A DNA stretch of 64,000 nucleotides from Herbidospora mongoliensis. GTDB taxonomy: Bacteria; Actinomycetota; Actinomycetes; Streptosporangiales; Streptosporangiaceae. The stretch's first letter is position 1; every line of letters begins with the position of its first letter. Location: assembly GCF_001570545.1 (NCBI RefSeq), contig NZ_BBXD01000020.1:1-64000 (forward strand). The letters run 5' to 3'. A program made the position numbers and the translations under genes. Positions 60,420 to 64,000 of the stretch are shown in pieces. Below the pieces are notes generated by a model. The model made no database searches. It worked only from the letters and a program-made list of their open reading frames with translations, and was not told the DNA's origin.

Positions 60420-60433
60420 TGACAACGGTTTCA
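60420..60433. promoter_or_regulatory. LacI-type operator 2
   Basis: TGACAACGGTTTCA, the second copy, centred 22 bases upstream of the lacI-like start. Together with site 1 (128 bases away) it would allow looping and autorepression. Confidence 0.7.
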
Positions 60434-60448
60434 TTGGGAGCGCATTTG

Positions 60449-61489
60449 GTGACGATCCATGAGGTCGCGGCACGCGCCGGGGTGTCCCCGGCGACCGTTT
60501 CACGCTTCCTGCGTGGCCAGTCGGTGCGCTCGCCGGAGGCCATCCGGGCGGCGGTCGACGAGCTGGGCTACTGGCCGAGCGCCGCGGCGCAGTCGCTGAA
60601 ATCCGGACGCACCCACACCATCGGCGTCGTCGTCCCGGACATCACCAACCCCTACTTCGCCGCGGTGGTCAAGGGCATGGAGTCCGTCACCCGGACGGAG
60701 AACTACCGCATCCTGCTGGCCAACAGCGACGAGAGCAGCGAGCGCGAAGACCACGTGCTCGCCGACATGGCGCGCAGGGTGGACGGCGTCATCCTCGCCC
60801 CCGCCACCGAACGCGACCAGACCCCGCTGAAGCTCAGAGACAGCAAGGTCCCGCTGGTCTTCATCGACCGCGACCTGATGGAGGGCGACGAATTCGACGC
60901 GGTCCTGGTCGACAACGTCGACGGCGCGCGGCAGGCCGTCGAGCACCTGCTCGGCCTCGGCCACACCCGGATCGCCGCGATCAACGGGCCGCCCGACACG
61001 ACGCCCGGCAGGCGGCGGCGCGAGGGCTTCCTGGCGGCGCTCACGGCCAGGGGCGTCGGCATCGCGCCGGAACACGACCTCATCGGCGACTTCCGCGAGT
61101 CGAGCGGCTACCAGCTCACCCTGTCGCTGCTCTCGCTGCCCGAGCCGCCCACCGCGATCTTCACCGCGAACAACCTCATGACCCTCGGCGCGCTCAAAGC
61201 GCTCCACGACATGCGGGTCGACGTGCCGGGACGGATCAGCCTGATCGGGTTCGACGACCTCGACACCGGCCCGCTGCTCCGCCCGCCGCTCACCGTGATC
61301 GACCGGCCCATGGTCGAGCAGGGGGTATTGGCGATGCGGCTCCTCCTGCGCCGTCTCGACCCGCAGTATGTCGACGACATCCCCCGGCGCATCGTGCTGG
61401 GCGTCAAGCTGATCGATCGCGCGTCGACGGCTCCGCCGAAGGGGCAGCACGTTCCCCCGCCTCGAGCACGGAAGGCACGACCAGCATGA
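60449..61489 (+). CDS. LacI-family transcriptional regulator
   Basis: A 346-residue repressor. HTH and hinge: VTIHEVAARAGVSPATVSRF then RSPEAIRAAVDELGYWPSA. The sugar-binding core begins HTIGVVVPDITNPYFAAVVK and has LIGFDDLDTGPLLRPPLTVI. GTG at 60449 after GGGAG; a longer frame exists but the HTH begins here. It overlaps rbsK by four bases. Ligand probably the sugar or nucleoside handled by this region. Confidence 0.92.
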   Translation: MTIHEVAARAGVSPATVSRFLRGQSVRSPEAIRAAVDELGYWPSAAAQSLKSGRTHTIGVVVPDITNPYFAAVVKGMESVTRTENYRILLANSDESSEREDHVLADMARRVDGVILAPATERDQTPLKLRDSKVPLVFIDRDLMEGDEFDAVLVDNVDGARQAVEHLLGLGHTRIAAINGPPDTTPGRRRREGFLAALTARGVGIAPEHDLIGDFRESSGYQLTLSLLSLPEPPTAIFTANNLMTLGALKALHDMRVDVPGRISLIGFDDLDTGPLLRPPLTVIDRPMVEQGVLAMRLLLRRLDPQYVDDIPRRIVLGVKLIDRASTAPPKGQHVPPPRARKARPA

Positions 61490-62406
61490 AACCGAAGGGC
61501 GTCCTCGTCGTCGGGAGCATCACCGCCGATGTCACGGCGTTCAGCCGGAGATTTCCCGGTCCCGGCGAGACCGTGCTCGGCGACGACTTCACCCTCGTCC
61601 TCGGCGGCAAGGGCGCCAACCAGGCCGTCGCCGCCGCGAGGGCCGGCGCGCCCACGTGGCTGGCCGGGTGTGTCGGGCGCGATCCGTTCGGCGACCTCGT
61701 CCTGGCGGGGCTGCGGTCGCACGGGGTCGAGTTGGGGCAGGTCCGCACGGTCGGCGACCGGACGGGCGTCGCCCACATCCGGGTCGACGCCTCGGGCGAG
61801 AACGACATCGTCATCGTCCCGCTCGCCAACGCCGCCTTCGGCGCCGACCTCGCCGAGGAGAGCATCAGGGCCGTTCGCGACCAGGTCGGTGTGCTGCTGC
61901 TCCAGTTGGAGGTCCCCATGGCGACCACCTGCCACGCGGCCAAGGCGGGCAGGGCCGCCGGGCTGACGGTGGTGCTCGACCCGGCTCCCGCGCAGGCGCT
62001 GCCCGACGACGTGTGGCGGCACGTCGACGTCGTGACGCCGAACGAGAGCGAGGCGGGCGTGCTGACCGGGGTGCGGGTCACCGATCTGGAGTCGGCCGCG
62101 CGGGCGGCGTCCTGGTTCCTCGACCGGGGGGTCGGCCACGCCCTCATCACCCTCGGGTCGGGCGGCGCCCTGTCGGTCACCGCCGAACGCACCCGCCACT
62201 ACCCGGCCTATCCGGTGACGCCCGTCGACACGACGGCGGCGGGCGACGCCTTCACCGGGTTCTTCGGCGCCGCCCTCGCGGCGGGGCTCGACGACGCCAC
62301 CGCGATCCTGCGCGGCATGGCGGCCGGCGCGCTCGCCACCACCGCCCCGGGGGCCAGCCCGTCGCTGCCCGATCTGGCCGCCGTCGAGGCGCTGATCAGC
62401 CGGTAG
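61486..62406 (+). CDS. rbsK: Ribokinase-family sugar kinase
   Basis: A 306-residue PfkB-family kinase. N-terminal GSITADVTAFSRRFPGPGET and LGGKGANQAVAAARAGAPTW, and the C-terminal catalytic block PVDTTAAGDAFTGFFGAALA with the anion hole (usual GAGD is AAGD here) and the catalytic Asp. It phosphorylates ribose or a related sugar or nucleoside. Coupled to the regulator by ATGA, and overlaps the convergent SDR by 11 bases. The TAAGD change is conservative. Confidence 0.88.
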   Translation: MKPKGVLVVGSITADVTAFSRRFPGPGETVLGDDFTLVLGGKGANQAVAAARAGAPTWLAGCVGRDPFGDLVLAGLRSHGVELGQVRTVGDRTGVAHIRVDASGENDIVIVPLANAAFGADLAEESIRAVRDQVGVLLLQLEVPMATTCHAAKAGRAAGLTVVLDPAPAQALPDDVWRHVDVVTPNESEAGVLTGVRVTDLESAARAASWFLDRGVGHALITLGSGGALSVTAERTRHYPAYPVTPVDTTAAGDAFTGFFGAALAAGLDDATAILRGMAAGALATTAPGASPSLPDLAAVEALISR

Positions 62407-63139
62407 GCCGCAGCCGCAGGCCGTGCATGCCGTTGTCCACGGCGAGCACGGTGCCCACCGAGGCGCCCGACAGCGGGCTCGCCAGGTAGGCGATCGCCCC
62501 GGCGACCTCGTCGGCCGACACCAGGCGGCCGGTCGGCTGGAACGAGGTGAGCGCTTCCCGTGCCGCCGCCGGATCGGGGGCCTGGTCCATCTGCCGGTCG
62601 ACCCAGGGCGTGTCGGCCGTGCCGGGGGCGACGCAGTTGACCCGGATGCCCTCGCGGGCGTGGTCGGCGGCCATCGCCAGGGTGAGCGCGTACACCGCGC
62701 CCTTGCTGGCCGAGTAGAGGACCCGCTGCTGCATGCCGGCCCAGGCGACGATCGAGCAGGTGTTGACGATCGCGGCGGCGGGGGAGCGGCGCAGGTGCGG
62801 CAGCGCGTGCCGGGCGACCCGGACCATGCCGAGCACGTTGACGTTCAGGACGTGCATCCACTCGTCGTCGCTGTTCCCGGCGATGTCGCCGACGGCGCTG
62901 ATCCCGGCGTTGTTGACCACCACGTCGAGCCGGCCGAACCGTTCGGCCACGGCGTCGACGGCCGATTTGACCTGGGCGTCGTCGGTGACGTCGGTCGCGA
63001 TGGCGTGGGGGAGGCCGTCCGGTTTGAGATCCAGGACGACCACGTCGGCTCCTCTGCTCTCCAGGAGTCTCGCCGTGGCCAGGCCGATGCCGGACGCGCC
63101 GCCGGTGACGATCGCGACCAGTCCTTCGAAGTCAGTCAC
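62396..63139 (-). CDS. Short-chain dehydrogenase/reductase
   Basis: A 247-residue SDR. TGGASGIGLATARLLESRGA, VVNNAGISAVGD, NTCSIVAWAGMQQRVLYSAS with K following (Ser-Tyr-Lys, with Cys in the Ser block TCSIV), and VNCVAPGTADTPWVDRQMD. The family's closest theme is sugar or polyol dehydrogenation. It overlaps the ATP-grasp gene by four bases (ATGA) and rbsK tail to tail. Confidence 0.9.
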   Translation of the reverse strand: MTDFEGLVAIVTGGASGIGLATARLLESRGADVVVLDLKPDGLPHAIATDVTDDAQVKSAVDAVAERFGRLDVVVNNAGISAVGDIAGNSDDEWMHVLNVNVLGMVRVARHALPHLRRSPAAAIVNTCSIVAWAGMQQRVLYSASKGAVYALTLAMAADHAREGIRVNCVAPGTADTPWVDRQMDQAPDPAAAREALTSFQPTGRLVSADEVAGAIAYLASPLSGASVGTVLAVDNGMHGLRLRPTG

Positions 63140-64000
63140 TTGTCCTCCTGCAGAGTCCGCACGTGGATGAGCGAGGCCAGCCGCTTACCGTTGGCGATCG
63201 CTTCGGCGGCGGTGGCGCCACGGGCGATGACGTAGCCGACCTTGTCCTCGTTCCAGTTCAGCGGGGGCACTTCGTCGCCCGGCCCCACGTCCAGGTGGAC
63301 GTCGGCGAACGCCGGGTCGGCGCGGACCTCGTCGAGGCCGGTCACCTCCAGGACGCGTCCCGGCGAAGGGGTGAGGAAGCGGATGGCCGCGCCGCCCTTG
63401 GGTTCGGGGGAGACGATCAGCGGCTCCAGCACGCCCAGTCCGGCGGTCAGCGCGTAGCGCTCCATGTCGACGCCGTAGGCGATCTCGGCCAGTTCGTTGA
63501 TCCGGTCGCCGCCGACGCGGTTGTGCGACTCGACGATCTTCGGGCCGCGTGAGGTCAGCATGACCTCGGTGTGGCCGGGGCCGTTGCGCAGGCCGACCGC
63601 GTCGAGGAAGTCGATGACGAGCTGCGACACCTCGGGCGGGCAGTCGCCGGGCTGGGAGTGCCCGATCTCGACGAAGCCGCCGGGGCCGCCGCACTCCTTC
63701 TCGGTCACCGCGATGATCACGTGGTGGCCGTCGAAGCTCAGGGTCTCGACGCTGATCTCCGGGCCGTCCAGGAACTCCTCCAGGAGGAACTCCTCGAAGG
63801 AGTCGGCGGCGGTCAGGTCTCTGGCGTCGAACTGCCCGTCGAGGGCCAGGAACCGGTCGGCGACGGCGTCGACGCCGGCCTGGTCGTCGATGCGGAACAC
63901 CGCCAGGCTGCCCGATTCGCGGATCGGTTTGACGATGATCGGCAGGCCGTGCGCCTTGACGAAGTCCTGGACGTCCTGGGCCGACCTGCCCACCGCCGAG
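63136..64000 (-). CDS. ATP-grasp enzyme, C-terminal part (cut by window edge)
   Basis: The last ~288 residues of a carboxylate-amine ligase of the ATP-grasp fold. The ATP-binding part reads VKAHGLPIIVKPIRESGSLA with FEEFLLEEFLDGPEISVETL, and the metal-binding end is TEVMLTSRGPKIVESHNRVG with GGDR. A long C-terminal region (VGYVIARGATAAEAIANGKR) is like that of the biotin-carboxylase-like L-amino-acid ligases and similar. The N-terminus lies outside the window. Coupled to the SDR (ATGA). Amino acid or dipeptide ligation is a reasonable guess. Confidence 0.85.
   Translation of the reverse strand, partial: SAVGRSAQDVQDFVKAHGLPIIVKPIRESGSLAVFRIDDQAGVDAVADRFLALDGQFDARDLTAADSFEEFLLEEFLDGPEISVETLSFDGHHVIIAVTEKECGGPGGFVEIGHSQPGDCPPEVSQLVIDFLDAVGLRNGPGHTEVMLTSRGPKIVESHNRVGGDRINELAEIAYGVDMERYALTAGLGVLEPLIVSPEPKGGAAIRFLTPSPGRVLEVTGLDEVRADPAFADVHLDVGPGDEVPPLNWNEDKVGYVIARGATAAEAIANGKRLASLIHVRTLQEDK

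Noticed and set aside
1-64000. CRISPR arrays, rRNA genes or prophage structural genes
   Set aside because: I saw no regularly spaced repeats, rRNA-like sequence, or terminase/portal/capsid-type proteins.

Overview
The window is chromosomal DNA of a high-GC, sporulating actinomycete. The signs are an SsgB-type sporulation regulator, actinobacterial histidine ammonia-lyase, PabB/PabC, Lgt, many GTG starts and stop/start overlaps (ATGA, GTGA, TGATG), and nearly all third codon positions G or C. A Streptosporangiales-like host (Nonomuraea/Streptosporangium type) fits, but that is inference and no rRNA is present.

1-12,500: an accessory island. It is edged on the left by an IS630-type transposase fragment and a decayed SDR gene, and on the right by an IS30-type remnant, a decayed GNAT gene and two tRNA genes. 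Between them lies one minus-strand block of nine genes (11,341 to 1,849). In order these are a PycTM-like membrane effector, a Crp/Fnr regulator with an apparently intact cyclic-nucleotide pocket, a class III nucleotidyl-cyclase-like protein, a 703-residue protein with a degenerate P-loop and helical repeats, an SPFH-like protein, a PP2C phosphatase, a kinase-like membrane protein, a vWA (TerY-like) protein and an XRE/DUF5753 regulator. The cyclase and the 703-residue protein share a 14-residue motif. I read this as a Pycsar-like anti-phage module joined to a TerY-type phosphorylation triad. It is the strongest candidate here for an undescribed system.

12,500-19,700: housekeeping genes: hutH, RidA, an NAD(P)-dependent dehydrogenase, a LysR regulator, pabB-pabC, a DUF305 lipoprotein and a Nudix/NrtR-like regulator.

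19,700-31,600: a second, two-gene candidate conflict system (a four-TM protein plus a nucleoside-phosphorylase-fold enzyme sharing a C-/N-terminal motif), then a sulfotransferase, several decayed genes, an LVIVD lipoprotein, ssgB, tRNA-Val, dispersed repeats and a two-component system.

31,500-51,500: a two-component system and antiporter, followed by a large lipid-type biosynthetic region on the minus strand. One arm (FkbM methyltransferase, desaturase, KAS III, luciferase-like monooxygenase, KR-ACP, KAS, PAP2, fatty-acid hydroxylase) lies behind Lgt and a two-component system. The other arm is an acyl-AMP ligase, FAD monooxygenase, FMN hydroxy-acid oxidase and P450. A second copy of the sulfotransferase sits between the arms.

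51,500-56,000: two tandem SDRs, an MMPL exporter and a secreted B-lectin protein, closed by a bidirectional terminator.

56,000-64,000: an NMT1/SsuA-type ABC uptake operon with an unusual fused double permease and a RarA-C-like protein, facing a LacI regulator, a ribokinase-family sugar kinase, an SDR and a truncated ATP-grasp protein. Two near-identical LacI-type operators lie in the divergent spacer.
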